Shown: positions 8,323 through 16,603, counted from the first letter of the stretch. The stretch is DNA of 64,000 bases from Chloroflexota bacterium (GCA_018969295.1 JAGWYN010000017.1:26509-90508); one strand, 5' to 3'. A program made the numbers and translations. Notes: generated by a model not told the origin, from the sequence alone.

Positions 8323-9807
8323 TTACTGGCCGTACCCCAGGTTGACCAGTTCGGCATCGGCGGCGGCGGCGGCCTGATCCAGGGCATCGGCGGCGGTCAG
8401 TTCGCCGGAGAGGGCCTTCCAGATGAACGGCTGCACCACTTCACGCAGGGCTGAGTGGAAGGGGAAGGGGGGCGCGCCTCGGAAGAGGGGGCCTTCGTCC
8501 TTCATCAATGTGTAGTAGTTGTCGGTTTTGGCGTCGACTTCCTGGACCTTGGGGTCGTCGTAGGTCGATTCCATGACGATGCGGGAGCCAGCGACAGCCC
8601 AGTCAGCCTGGACCGACTCCTGGCCGATGTACTCCAGCCAGAGCAGTGTGCACTGCTGGTTTTTGGAGGAGACCGGCAGGCCGAAGGAGCCGCCGTCGTA
8701 GTAGCCGATGTAGCCCGAGCCATCTGCTGCGGCTTCCATGACCCCTTCAGAGACCGGGGGCAGTGCTACGCCGACGTTGCCGACGACCTTGGAGCGATCC
8801 GGGTCGGTGGCGATCCAGGCGGCGTTTTCGCCGTAGACCCAGCCCTGGGCTGCGCGGCCGGCTGCGAACGAGGCAGCGACCTCATCCCAGGTGCTCTGGG
8901 TGGCTTCCGGCGGGGCGTACTGGAGCAGGCCGACCCAGAAGGCCAGGGCTTCCTTGGCGGCGTCGCTGTTCATGCCGCCGCCATTTTCGACGGTTGCTTT
9001 CCAGTTCTCAGAGTTGATGCCCCAGTTGTAGACGCCGAAGGTGGGTGCGATCGACTCGAAGAATTCGTAGAAAGAAGAGGCGTGGCCGGTGTTGCCCTGG
9101 ACGGTGGTGCCCCACAGTTCCAGGCCGTTGTCTGTGCCGTACTGGGTGAAGAAAGTGGCGTTGTCCTGGTACTGCTGGTGCGTGGTGGCCGGGGCCAGGT
9201 CGTAGCCGTACTCGGCGGCGAAGGCTTCCTGGATCGCCGGGTCGTTGAAGAGATCCAGGCGATAGAGGTAGATCTTGACAAATGCTTCCATCGGCACGCC
9301 GTAGATATTGCCGTCGGCGTCTTTGAAGTTGTCGATGAAAGAGGTGAACTTAGCGAAGTCGAAATCAGGCGAGGCCAGGTTCGGGTTGTCGGCCAGCAGC
9401 TGGGTCAGGTTGACCAGGTAGTTGTTGGCCAGGTACTGGTAGATGATGTCCTGTTCGATGTACACGAAATCGTAGATTCCGGTGCCGGCCTGCATGTCGT
9501 TGATGGCCTTGTTGTACATCTCATCCCAGGACGTCGTCTCCAGTTCGACCGTGATGCCGGTTTCCGCCTGGAAGGCTGGGGCCAGCGTCTCGCGGGCAAA
9601 GTTGGAGGGCGGTGTGCTCTCCGAGATACCGCGGATGGTGACGCCTTCGCAGCTGGCGCTCTGCGAGGCAGTTTTCCACCAGCTGGCTTCCCCTTCTGCG
9701 GCCGGCGCAGCTGGCTGGGCGGCGGGCACCGCCGCGGCACAGCCCGACAGCACCATCGAGAAGAGCACCAGGATGCCGAGCATCACGGTGAGTTTGTGTT
9801 TGAACAT
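8323..9807 (-). CDS. ABC transporter sugar/polyol-binding lipoprotein
   Basis: A 494-residue family-1 extracellular solute-binding protein. The ATG at 9807 is chosen because AAGGAGATTGGGT precedes it and it opens a lipoprotein signal peptide (MFKHKLTVMLGILVLFSMVL) ending in a lipobox SGC with the modified cysteine at residue 23. An Ala/Pro-rich linker follows, then the mature binding domain. It should capture a polyol or sugar outside the cell and pass it to the two CUT1 permeases encoded downstream. The large size agrees with the sorbitol/mannitol-type branch. A promoter with an exact TTGACA -35 box lies about 300 bp upstream. Confidence 0.92.
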   Translation of the reverse strand: MFKHKLTVMLGILVLFSMVLSGCAAAVPAAQPAAPAAEGEASWWKTASQSASCEGVTIRGISESTPPSNFARETLAPAFQAETGITVELETTSWDEMYNKAINDMQAGTGIYDFVYIEQDIIYQYLANNYLVNLTQLLADNPNLASPDFDFAKFTSFIDNFKDADGNIYGVPMEAFVKIYLYRLDLFNDPAIQEAFAAEYGYDLAPATTHQQYQDNATFFTQYGTDNGLELWGTTVQGNTGHASSFYEFFESIAPTFGVYNWGINSENWKATVENGGGMNSDAAKEALAFWVGLLQYAPPEATQSTWDEVAASFAAGRAAQGWVYGENAAWIATDPDRSKVVGNVGVALPPVSEGVMEAAADGSGYIGYYDGGSFGLPVSSKNQQCTLLWLEYIGQESVQADWAVAGSRIVMESTYDDPKVQEVDAKTDNYYTLMKDEGPLFRGAPPFPFHSALREVVQPFIWKALSGELTAADALDQAAAAADAELVNLGYGQ

Positions 9808-10108
9808 ACCCAATCTCCTTGCGAATGGAATCAAAAGGAACTCAATGTTTGCAATACAGACGACGATGGTTGGGACAGATCAATTTTACATCGAGCGGTG
9901 CCGACCACCTCCTTTCTCAGCGCAGGTTCTGCACCTTTCTCGGCAGCATGGTGTGGGGTGGGAAGGGCCCACCTCAGGCCCAAGGTACTGTTCATTCCGC
10001 GCGCACAACCTCTGGGTTCTGGGCAGATTGTTGCCCGTGCAGAGTACACTTTCTTCAATTTTCGCGGACGCAGTGAACCTTTTTTCGATCGTTGCCGACG
10101 ATACCTCT

Positions 10109-10137
10109 ACTGTAATCGATTCCTGCGGAGTTGTCAA
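10109..10137 (-). promoter_or_regulatory. Promoter of the polyol importer operon
   Basis: On the minus strand an exact TTGACA (10137-10132) is followed by a 17-bp spacer and TACAGT (10114-10109). It points at the binding-protein gene, whose start is about 300 bp downstream. Confidence 0.55.
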
Positions 10138-10154
10138 GCGGTTTGCAATAGATT

Positions 10155-10184
10155 GCGCTGCCTGCAAATTTTTGCAGGCAGCGC
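10155..10184. promoter_or_regulatory. 30-bp palindrome (14-2-14) upstream of importer promoter
   Basis: GCGCTGCCTGCAAA and its exact reverse complement are separated by only TT. The element is 67 bp after the rhodopsin stop and 17 bp upstream of the -35 box of the importer promoter. There is no U tract on the minus strand, so a regulator binding site is as likely as a terminator for the rhodopsin transcript. Confidence 0.55.
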
Positions 10185-10250
10185 ACTTCAGCAATGTTGG
10201 ACGATTTTACCGGCCGAAAGGCGGTGTGGGGGAGGAGAGTTCAGCCGTGG

Positions 10251-11018
10251 CTACTTGACTTTTTCTTCTGCGGCCATCTTGGCGCGGGCAATCATGAAAA
10301 TCATCACCCCATAGCCACATTTCGCCAGCACATCGGCGATGCTATAGCCTACCTGGACGCCGACCAGTGCAGCGGAGCCCGAGATGCCCAGCATGGGCAG
10401 CAGGTAGACGATCGGGTAAAAGCCCCAGGTGCCCAGGAGCAGCAGGCGGGTGTTGCGCAGCAAAATCTGTACATAGGCAGACTGTGTTCCTGCGGCTTTG
10501 TTGAGTTCACCCCACAAGATCCACAGAATGTACACAAAGGGCAGGGTGCTCAGGAATCCCCAGATGGCGCGCGTGGCGGTGTCGGTGGACGTCTCCCCGG
10601 GGTAGCCCAGGACGATCATCAGCACGGCGGCCAGGACCAGGCGTGCGGTCAGGCTGCCGCTTTTTTCTTTGGGCAATGTCAGCACAGCGACCAACTCTGC
10701 GACCAGCAGCGGGACTGTCAGCAGCCAGTCCATATAGCGGTAGCCGTCGTTGAAAGGTTCTCCTGAGGCCACAAATTGGCCGTTGCTCAGCGTGTAGGCG
10801 GAGGTCCAGCTTTCAAAGATACGAAAATAGTGGTAGCCAGCCACAAGGACGACGATGGCGGAGAGAATCAGAGCCATCCGGTACTTGGGGCTCACCAGAT
10901 CGCGTGCCAGCACAAAAAAGAGCAAGCTGCCGATCATGGCGGCCAACGCAAACGAAAGCATGTTGTAGACGAGCCCATATTCGCCTATGGAAAGGGTAGG
11001 GAGCGCAGCACCAGACAT
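10251..11018 (-). CDS. Xanthorhodopsin-like light-driven proton pump
   Basis: A 255-residue, seven-helix microbial rhodopsin. Retinal would bind K233 (SIADVLAKCGYG), with D229 as second counterion residue and R94 beside the primary acceptor. The helix C motif is D97-T101-E108, the DTE set of outward proton pumps (proteorhodopsin/xanthorhodopsin group). H63 in GYHYFRIF matches the histidine that pairs with the acceptor in those pumps. L105 at the tuning position suggests green absorption. G154 in IWGFLST replaces the tryptophan of bacteriorhodopsin, opening the carotenoid-antenna fenestration known from xanthorhodopsin. A strong AGGAGG precedes the ATG. No retinal or carotenoid synthesis genes are in the window. 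Confidence 0.95.
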   Translation of the reverse strand: MSGAALPTLSIGEYGLVYNMLSFALAAMIGSLLFFVLARDLVSPKYRMALILSAIVVLVAGYHYFRIFESWTSAYTLSNGQFVASGEPFNDGYRYMDWLLTVPLLVAELVAVLTLPKEKSGSLTARLVLAAVLMIVLGYPGETSTDTATRAIWGFLSTLPFVYILWILWGELNKAAGTQSAYVQILLRNTRLLLLGTWGFYPIVYLLPMLGISGSAALVGVQVGYSIADVLAKCGYGVMIFMIARAKMAAEEKVK

Positions 11019-11144
11019 CAGTTCCTCCTAAAAAATGGTTTTGTTGGAAAACAGAAATAGGACACGCAACAAAGGTGAATCGATGAAGATCAGGCACAGA
11101 ACGTCGGACAGCATTTATTTCAATTTGCAATAGAGATCAACCGA

Positions 11145-11173
11145 ATTGTACAGATTTTGTATACAATTTGCAA
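11145..11173 (-). promoter_or_regulatory. Rhodopsin promoter with GntR-type palindrome in the spacer
   Basis: On the minus strand TTGCAA (11173-11168), a 17-bp spacer and TACAAT (11150-11145) make a promoter about 130 bp upstream of the rhodopsin start. The spacer contains the perfect palindrome TTGTATACAA (11157-11166), which fits the TNGT-N-ACNA consensus known for FadR-type GntR regulators. A repressor bound here would block the polymerase directly. Confidence 0.5.
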
Positions 11174-11321
11174 GTAAGCTCAATTGCAATCTTGAGAGCG
11201 TTTCAAAAGGGGCAAAAGCTGTGGAAGTTGCTTTGGGGGAGGAGGGAGGGGAGTGGCTCCGGCACGGGATGTGGTTGTCGCTTCGATCGCCAATTTGACG
11301 AAAATCATTGTACGTGTCATT

Positions 11322-11346
11322 TTGACAGCTGCGGTGCCGCAGCTGT
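11322..11346 (+). promoter_or_regulatory. Consensus -35 box fused to a 22-bp inverted repeat
   Basis: TTGACA at 11322-11327 overlaps ACAGCTGCGG-TG-CCGCAGCTGT (arms 11325-11334 and 11337-11346). The repeat fills the space where a 17-bp spacer would lie; the hexamer at the -10 position (GTTCAT) is poor. This looks like an operator placed over the isomerase promoter, perhaps one that needs an activator. The isomerase ATG is 70 bp downstream. Confidence 0.45.
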
Positions 11347-11416
11347 TCATTCAAGCGACGACAGACGAATCTTCAAGATACACAAGATACCAAGATACAG
11401 AGGAAAGGAACGTGCC

Positions 11417-12412
11417 ATGTCGAGAGCGGTTACTTTGTTTACGGGCCAGTGGGCGGATTTGCCGCTGGCGGAACTGGCCAAGAAAGTCAGCGGCTGGGGC
11501 TTTGATGGGCTCGAGCTGGCCTGTTGGGGGGACCATTTTGAGGTGGACAGGGCATTGGAGAGCGACCGGTATGTGCGGGAGAAACGCGACCTGCTGGCGC
11601 AGCATGGGTTGGGCTGCTGGGCGATCAGCACCCACCTGGTGGGCCAGTGTGTCTGCGACCCGATCGACGAGCGGCACAAGAGCATTTTGCCCGAACGGAT
11701 CTGGGGAGACGGGCAGCCGGAGGGGGTGCGCCAGCGAGCGGCGGAGGAGGTCAAGAATGTGGCTCGGGCGGCCAGGCTTTTCGGGGTAGATGTGGTCAAC
11801 GGCTTTACCGGGAGCAGTGTCTGGCACAAGCTTTACTTTTTTCCGCCGACCAGCGACGCCGAGATCGATGCGGGCTACCAAGATTTTGCCGACCGTTGGG
11901 GTCCGATTCTGGATGTCTTTCAGTCAGAGGGGGTGCGTTTTGGGTTGGAGGTCCATCCGACCGAGATCGCCTACGACCTTCTCACCTTTGAGCGGGCTTT
12001 GGCGGCGGTGGGGGGGCATCCGGCCTTTGGGATCAACTTTGACCCCAGCCATCTGGTGCACCAGTTTATCGACCCAACCGAGCTGATCTATGCTTTTCCG
12101 GACCGCATCTTTCACGCTCATATCAAAGATGCCAAAGTCAGTCTGACCGGGCGCAACAGCATTCTGTCGTCGCATCTGAGCTTTGGCGACCGGCGGCGGG
12201 GGTGGGACTTTGTTTCTCCCGGGCGGGGGGATGTCAAGTGGGACCCGATCGTGCGGGCTTTGAATCGGATTGGCTATCAGGGGCCGCTCTCGATCGAGTG
12301 GGAAGACAGCGGCATGGATCGGGATTTTGGGGCGCCTGAGTCGTTGGCGCTGATGCGGCGGATGGATTTTACCCCTTCTGGGGTGGCTTTTGACGCTGCC
12401 TTTGCCAAGTAG
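11417..12412 (+). CDS. Sugar phosphate isomerase/epimerase (TIM-barrel, AP-endonuclease-2 family)
   Basis: A 331-residue protein of the xylose-isomerase-like TIM-barrel family. Metal-ligand type motifs are visible: GLEVHPTEIAYD, GINFDPSHLVHQ, FHAHIKDAKV and GPLSIEWED. These supply the Glu, Asp, His and Glu ligands of sugar epimerases and inosose isomerases. The ATG at 11417 follows AGGAAAGGAACGTGCC, and the frame upstream has no conserved sequence. It lies divergent from the rhodopsin and 53 bp before a sulfatase, in a neighbourhood of sugar-acid and polyol genes. The exact substrate is unknown. The stop codon falls inside the first of three 13-bp tandem repeats. Confidence 0.88.
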   Translation: MSRAVTLFTGQWADLPLAELAKKVSGWGFDGLELACWGDHFEVDRALESDRYVREKRDLLAQHGLGCWAISTHLVGQCVCDPIDERHKSILPERIWGDGQPEGVRQRAAEEVKNVARAARLFGVDVVNGFTGSSVWHKLYFFPPTSDAEIDAGYQDFADRWGPILDVFQSEGVRFGLEVHPTEIAYDLLTFERALAAVGGHPAFGINFDPSHLVHQFIDPTELIYAFPDRIFHAHIKDAKVSLTGRNSILSSHLSFGDRRRGWDFVSPGRGDVKWDPIVRALNRIGYQGPLSIEWEDSGMDRDFGAPESLALMRRMDFTPSGVAFDAAFAK

Positions 12413-12441
12413 CGCTGCCAAGTAGCGCTGCCAAGTAGCAC
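12403..12441 (+). repeat. 13-bp tandem triplication at the isomerase stop codon
   Basis: GCCAAGTAGCGCT is repeated twice and followed by a third copy with one change (CACT). The first copy carries the TAG stop of the isomerase. The unit is not a multiple of three, so it would shift frame if it contracted upstream of the stop. It looks like recent replication slippage. Confidence 0.75.
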
Positions 12442-12465
12442 TGGGCCTTGTGCGGGGAGGGGGCA

Positions 12466-13839
12466 ATGGGCTGCAACATTTTGTTGATTCATGTCGACCA
12501 GCACCGTGCCGATGCGCTGGGGGTAAATGGCCACCGGGCTGTTCCGACGCCCAATCTGGATCGTCTGGCGGCGGAAGGGGTCAATTTTTCTCAAGCGTTC
12601 TGTCCGATTGCGGTTTGCACCCCTGCGCGCACTTCGCTGTTGACCGGGCTCTACCCGACCCAGCATGGCTGTCTGGTGAACCCTGGCAGTGAGGGGTATC
12701 GTCCGGCGTCGGAGCAGCTGCCGCTCTTCAGCCAGCTGCTTCGACGTCAGGGCTATCGGCTGGGCTATGTCGGCAAGTGGTCGGTCGGGTTGGAAGCGTC
12801 GCCGTCGGCCTGTGGCTTTGAGGGGTATGTGGCTGCTGCCAACTATCGGCTCTGGCGGCAGCAGCAGGGGTTGCCGCCAGAGCCGGGGGGGTGGTTTGGG
12901 GAACCCGATCGGGCGGCCACCCCGGCGCAGAGTGCGCCTGGCTGGGGGGCAGATCAGGTGCTGCAGCAGCTCGACGCTGCTGTAGCGGAGGGCCGTCCAT
13001 TTTTCATTCGTTGGGATCCGGAGGAGCCCCATTTGCCTTCTCGCCCTCCCGAGCCTTACGCTTCTTTGGTGGATCCGGCTCGGCTGGAGCCGTGGGCCAG
13101 TTTTCCGGATTCATTGGCCCACAAGCCCTACATTCAGCGCCAGCAGCTGCGTTCGTGGGGAATTGAGGGGTGGGGTTGGGAGCATTGGGCGCCGGTTGTG
13201 GCGCGCTATCTGGGGGTGGTGGCGTTGATCGACCACCAGGTCGGGCGGTTGCTTGACCGTCTGGACGCCTTGGGGGTGGCGGAGAACACGCTGGTGGTCT
13301 ACACGAGCGACCACGGCGATCTTTGTGGTGGCCACGGCATGATCGACAAGCATTACGTGATGTACGACGATGTGATGCGGGTGCCGTTGCTTCTGCGTTG
13401 GCCGGGGCGGCTGCCGGCGGGGCGGACGGTTGACACGTTGTTGACGGCTGCGCTGGATCTAGCGGCCACCTTCTGTGTGGCAGCGGGGGTTGAGCCGCCG
13501 GCCAGTTTTGTGGGCCATGATCTGGTGGGGTTGGTCGACGGGCAGCCGCAGGCCCGTCGAGACCGTGTGTTTGCCAGCTATCATGGTGCTCAGTTTGGTG
13601 CTTACAGCCAGCGCATGGTGCGCACGCGCCACTGGAAGTACATTTGGAACCTCACGGCCGAAGATGAGCTCTATCATCTGGCTGCAGATCCTGGTGAACT
13701 GCGCAACCTGGCTGCGGACCCTGGCTCGGCGGCCAGGTTGGGGGAGCTGCGCGGCTCGCTGCTTGGTTGGCTGGAGGAGACGGGTGACCCGCTGCTCAAC
13801 GAATGGACGCGGCGTCAGCTCACTTCTGCTGTGTTGTGA
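12466..13839 (+). CDS. Type I sulfatase, cysteine-type
   Basis: A 457-residue arylsulfatase-family hydrolase. The catalytic signature C51-T-P-A-R55 begins VCTPARTSLLTG, the Cys form that must be oxidised to formylglycine by FGE or an anaerobic sulfatase-maturating enzyme. The metal site includes D11 (VDQHR) and the later YTSDHGDLCGGHG motif. There is no signal peptide, so as written it is cytoplasmic. The ATG at 12466 follows GGGGAGGGGGCA. It probably removes sulfate from an imported sugar or polyol handled by the neighbouring isomerase and dehydratase-like protein. No intact maturase is visible in the window; only a short FGE-like fragment exists near 63.1 kb. Confidence 0.9.
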   Translation: MGCNILLIHVDQHRADALGVNGHRAVPTPNLDRLAAEGVNFSQAFCPIAVCTPARTSLLTGLYPTQHGCLVNPGSEGYRPASEQLPLFSQLLRRQGYRLGYVGKWSVGLEASPSACGFEGYVAAANYRLWRQQQGLPPEPGGWFGEPDRAATPAQSAPGWGADQVLQQLDAAVAEGRPFFIRWDPEEPHLPSRPPEPYASLVDPARLEPWASFPDSLAHKPYIQRQQLRSWGIEGWGWEHWAPVVARYLGVVALIDHQVGRLLDRLDALGVAENTLVVYTSDHGDLCGGHGMIDKHYVMYDDVMRVPLLLRWPGRLPAGRTVDTLLTAALDLAATFCVAAGVEPPASFVGHDLVGLVDGQPQARRDRVFASYHGAQFGAYSQRMVRTRHWKYIWNLTAEDELYHLAADPGELRNLAADPGSAARLGELRGSLLGWLEETGDPLLNEWTRRQLTSAVL

Positions 13840-13871
13840 GGCTGTGTTGTGAGGGGATGCGAACGGGATTT

Positions 13872-13905
13872 GCTGGCGGGTGCAGGGCGTCCTGCACCCG
13901 CCAGC
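13872..13905. terminator. Bidirectional hairpin between convergent genes
   Basis: Perfect 15-bp arms (13872-13886 and 13891-13905) with a 4-nt loop lie in the 70-bp gap between the sulfatase (plus) and the dehydratase-like gene (minus). Both genes end here, so it probably serves both as terminator. Confidence 0.75.
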
Positions 13906-13909
13906 CTGG

Positions 13910-16603
13910 TCAGAGGGAGATCCCCATCAGCCCGCGGGCGATTTGAAAGTCGATGTTGCCCAGTTGGAGCCGTTGGGGGATGGAGCGGTGGCTGGCCAGG
14001 TCGCCCAGCTTTTCCAGGATCTGGTTGGCCCAGTGGCTGTCGTCGCCGCTGAGGAAGAGATCCAATTCTGTGCGGCGGTCGGCTGGGCAGTCGGCTGCCA
14101 GCTCGAGAACTGGCACGAGTGGGTGGCCTTGGATGGGGTGTGCGCCGACGTAGGCCAGCACGGCGTCCACGCCGGTGGCTCCCAGCCCGGTCAGAATTTC
14201 GACTGGGTGGTCGGTGGGGGTGGCCATGATGTGGAATCCTGGATGGAGTGGCTGTTCGGCGTATGCCAGGGAGGGGCTCCAGGGGGTGGGGGGGAGCAGT
14301 GTCTGTTCGATGAAGGTGGGGGTATGGGGCAGGTAGCCGGACTCGGCGGCGACGACTGTGCCGCCGGCGGCGGCGACGGCGGTGGCGACGTGGGCCAGGC
14401 TGCGGGCGGCGGCGGGGGGGAGTGGGGCAGTGGCGACCAGGCCGATGCGCAGGGTGGCGAGGCTGCCGTCGGCAGGGTGTGCGGGAGCGGCAGGGTGTGT
14501 GTGGAACCAATTTTCGATGCGGTCGAGCACCTGGGCGATGCCGCCGTCCAGCTGTACGCTGGCCCAGCCGAAGCGGTGGAGATCGCAGCCGCGTTCGCTC
14601 AGCGAGCGGCGCATGAAGTCATTGTGCATCACCTCGCAGCCATGTTCGAGCAGCAGGCAGCGTTCGACCATGGGGTGGGTTGCGTAGCCGAGCAGGGTGG
14701 GCGCTGACATGGTGATGGCGGCTCCGGTCGCATCGGAACAACCTTCGGTATGGACCAGGGAGACATACCGGGTGCGTGTCGGGCCGAGCCCGACTTTGCG
14801 ACGGTTGAGCCGTTCTGCGGCCAGGCGGGCGACCTGGGCGGCGCAGAGGCTGGTGGGGATCACCATGCCAACCTGTTCGAAGACGGGGCCTCCGGCGGCG
14901 GCGAGGGCGGGGTAGTGGAAGGTCAGCGGGGAGACAGGGGGGTGGACCGGCAGGGGGGATCGGTCGGGGCGGGGGCTGCTGGGTCTCTCTGCGGCAGTGC
15001 CGGGCTGTTGGCGCCAGTTGCGCCAGATCTGAACCTGGGCGTGGCCGGCCAGTTCGCCGGTTGTGCGTTCGCCTGAAGCGACGCGCAGGGTGCGTTCGAC
15101 CAGATCCAGGCCGAGCTGCTCCATAGGGACGCCGTCGAGGTAGGCGCCGGCGTTGACATCCATGTCTTTGGAGAGGAGTTCGAAGCGGGGGGTGGTGGTG
15201 ACGATCTTGAGGGTAGGCACGAAGGGGAAATTGGTGACCGAGCCGTTGCCGGTTGTGAAATAGATCACGGTGCAGCCGGAGGCTACCTGTCCGGCGACGC
15301 TTTCCAGATCCAGGCCAGGGGTGTCCATAAAGTAGAAGCCGGGTTCGGGCATGCGTTCGCTGTAGTCGAGTGCGCCATCGAGCCGGGTTTCCGGGTGTTT
15401 TTTCTGGGCGGCGCCGATCGATTTAAGGATGATATTGTAGAGTCCACGAAACTTGTTGCCATCTGACGGATTGCCTTCGGCGGAGGTGTCGTGCGCGGCG
15501 GCATAGTCGATAAAGCGTTGGCGGATGGCCAGGTAGCGTTCGGCGGTGGCGAGGTCTTTGACGTGGGCCAGCATATAGGGTTCGGCGCCGATCAGCTCGG
15601 GGGTTTCGGCGATATTGGCATAACCGCCGCAGCGGACAAAATGGTGGGCGGCCCAGCCGATCAGGGGGTTGGCTGAGATCCCGGAAAAGGCATCGGAGCC
15701 GCCGCATTGCAGGGCGACTTTGAGGTGGGCAGCGGAGACCAGGGTCCGTGGGGTGGCGTTGACGGGTTCCAGCCAGCGCAGCACATGGGCGGTGGCGGTT
15801 TGCAGGGTTTCTTCAAACGACGCTTCCAGCGACATAAACGCATGCAGGGTGTCGTCGATGGGGTAGCCGTTTTCGGACAGGAAGGTGCGCAGCACGGTGT
15901 TGTTGATCGGTTCCCAGCCGGCGTCGACGGCGAGCACGGCACCGACGTTTGGGTGGACCAGGAAGCCGGCCAGGGTGCGCAGGACATGCTGGTGGTTGTT
16001 GGCGGCGGGGACGCTGCCCTCGGTGTGGGCGGCGGCGACGATGCCGTCGAGATTGGGCCACTCTTTGGCCAGCCCTTGGAGCCGTTCTTCGAGGGCTCGC
16101 ACAAAGCTGCCGGTGGCCGAACTGGTGCCGAGCAGGACGATGAAATTGCGTGTGCCGACCCCGCGGGCGGGGCTCCGTTGAAAGCCCCAGAAAGAGGGGG
16201 GGGACTCGACTGCTGAGGGGGGCGGGGCGGGTTGAAAGGTGGCCGGGTGGAGGTGGTAGTCGACTGCGCTGTCGGCGAAGTTGGGCTGGTCGGGCAGATC
16301 GGCGCGCACGCTGCGCAGCCGCAGCGAGTGGAGGGTGCGTTCGTTGCAGACATAGGTGCCGGGCTCGATCGGCTGCAGGGCAGTTCCGAAGGGCAGGTTC
16401 CAAGAGAGGAGCCGTTCGCCGGCGCGGATCGGGCGCACTGCGAAGCGATGTCCTTCCAGCACGGTATGGGAGAGCGGGTGTGGGTGGCCATCGACGGTGA
16501 CCAGTTCGCCGGCTTCGAGGCGGCGGGTGGCGATGGCGGTGTTGTCGCCGGGCATAGGCAGGCGGGCGACGGCGGCAAGTTCGTACGTGTCAGCAGTCTG
16601 CAT
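13910..16603 (-). CDS. Altronate/galactarate dehydratase-like protein with extra C-terminal module
   Basis: An 897-residue UxaA-family protein. Residues 1 to about 110 form an SAF-like domain, followed by the dehydratase core with GVGTRNFIVLLGTSSATG, AAHTEGSVPAANNHQH, HPNVGAVLAVDAG and ALQCGGSDAFSGISANP. The first module ends near residue 530 at FTTGNGSVTNFPFVPTLKIVTT. About 360 further residues follow, with echoes of the same core: VHTEGCSDATGAAI, RCLLLEHGCE and a C-terminal stretch resembling the end of module one. Normal family length is about 500. The start follows GGAGAATCT. It probably dehydrates an aldonic or aldaric acid; the second module may be structural. Confidence 0.85.
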   Translation of the reverse strand: MQTADTYELAAVARLPMPGDNTAIATRRLEAGELVTVDGHPHPLSHTVLEGHRFAVRPIRAGERLLSWNLPFGTALQPIEPGTYVCNERTLHSLRLRSVRADLPDQPNFADSAVDYHLHPATFQPAPPPSAVESPPSFWGFQRSPARGVGTRNFIVLLGTSSATGSFVRALEERLQGLAKEWPNLDGIVAAAHTEGSVPAANNHQHVLRTLAGFLVHPNVGAVLAVDAGWEPINNTVLRTFLSENGYPIDDTLHAFMSLEASFEETLQTATAHVLRWLEPVNATPRTLVSAAHLKVALQCGGSDAFSGISANPLIGWAAHHFVRCGGYANIAETPELIGAEPYMLAHVKDLATAERYLAIRQRFIDYAAAHDTSAEGNPSDGNKFRGLYNIILKSIGAAQKKHPETRLDGALDYSERMPEPGFYFMDTPGLDLESVAGQVASGCTVIYFTTGNGSVTNFPFVPTLKIVTTTPRFELLSKDMDVNAGAYLDGVPMEQLGLDLVERTLRVASGERTTGELAGHAQVQIWRNWRQQPGTAAERPSSPRPDRSPLPVHPPVSPLTFHYPALAAAGGPVFEQVGMVIPTSLCAAQVARLAAERLNRRKVGLGPTRTRYVSLVHTEGCSDATGAAITMSAPTLLGYATHPMVERCLLLEHGCEVMHNDFMRRSLSERGCDLHRFGWASVQLDGGIAQVLDRIENWFHTHPAAPAHPADGSLATLRIGLVATAPLPPAAARSLAHVATAVAAAGGTVVAAESGYLPHTPTFIEQTLLPPTPWSPSLAYAEQPLHPGFHIMATPTDHPVEILTGLGATGVDAVLAYVGAHPIQGHPLVPVLELAADCPADRRTELDLFLSGDDSHWANQILEKLGDLASHRSIPQRLQLGNIDFQIARGLMGISL

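Larger units (their letters stand above)
9808..10250. other. Intergenic region: long leader and promoter of the importer operon
   Basis: No convincing gene is visible in these 443 bp. The open frames here lack ribosome binding sites and overlap one another. The region contains the promoter at 10109-10137 and the 30-bp palindrome at 10155-10184. If that promoter is used, the binding-protein mRNA carries a leader of about 295 nt, for which I recognise no known riboswitch. Confidence 0.6.
11019..11416. other. Divergent regulatory region between rhodopsin and isomerase genes
   Basis: No gene is supported in these 398 bp. The half nearer the rhodopsin is AT-rich, has three copies of TTGCAA (around 11125, 11168 and 11184) and holds the rhodopsin promoter. 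The half nearer the isomerase holds the inverted repeat and -35 box at 11322-11346. It is an apparent control hub for the two divergent transcripts. Confidence 0.65.

Noticed and set aside
9808..10102. A riboswitch in the 295-nt leader of the importer operon
   Set aside because: I searched by eye for known conserved cores and found none. The leader length depends on an unproven promoter, so no claim is made.
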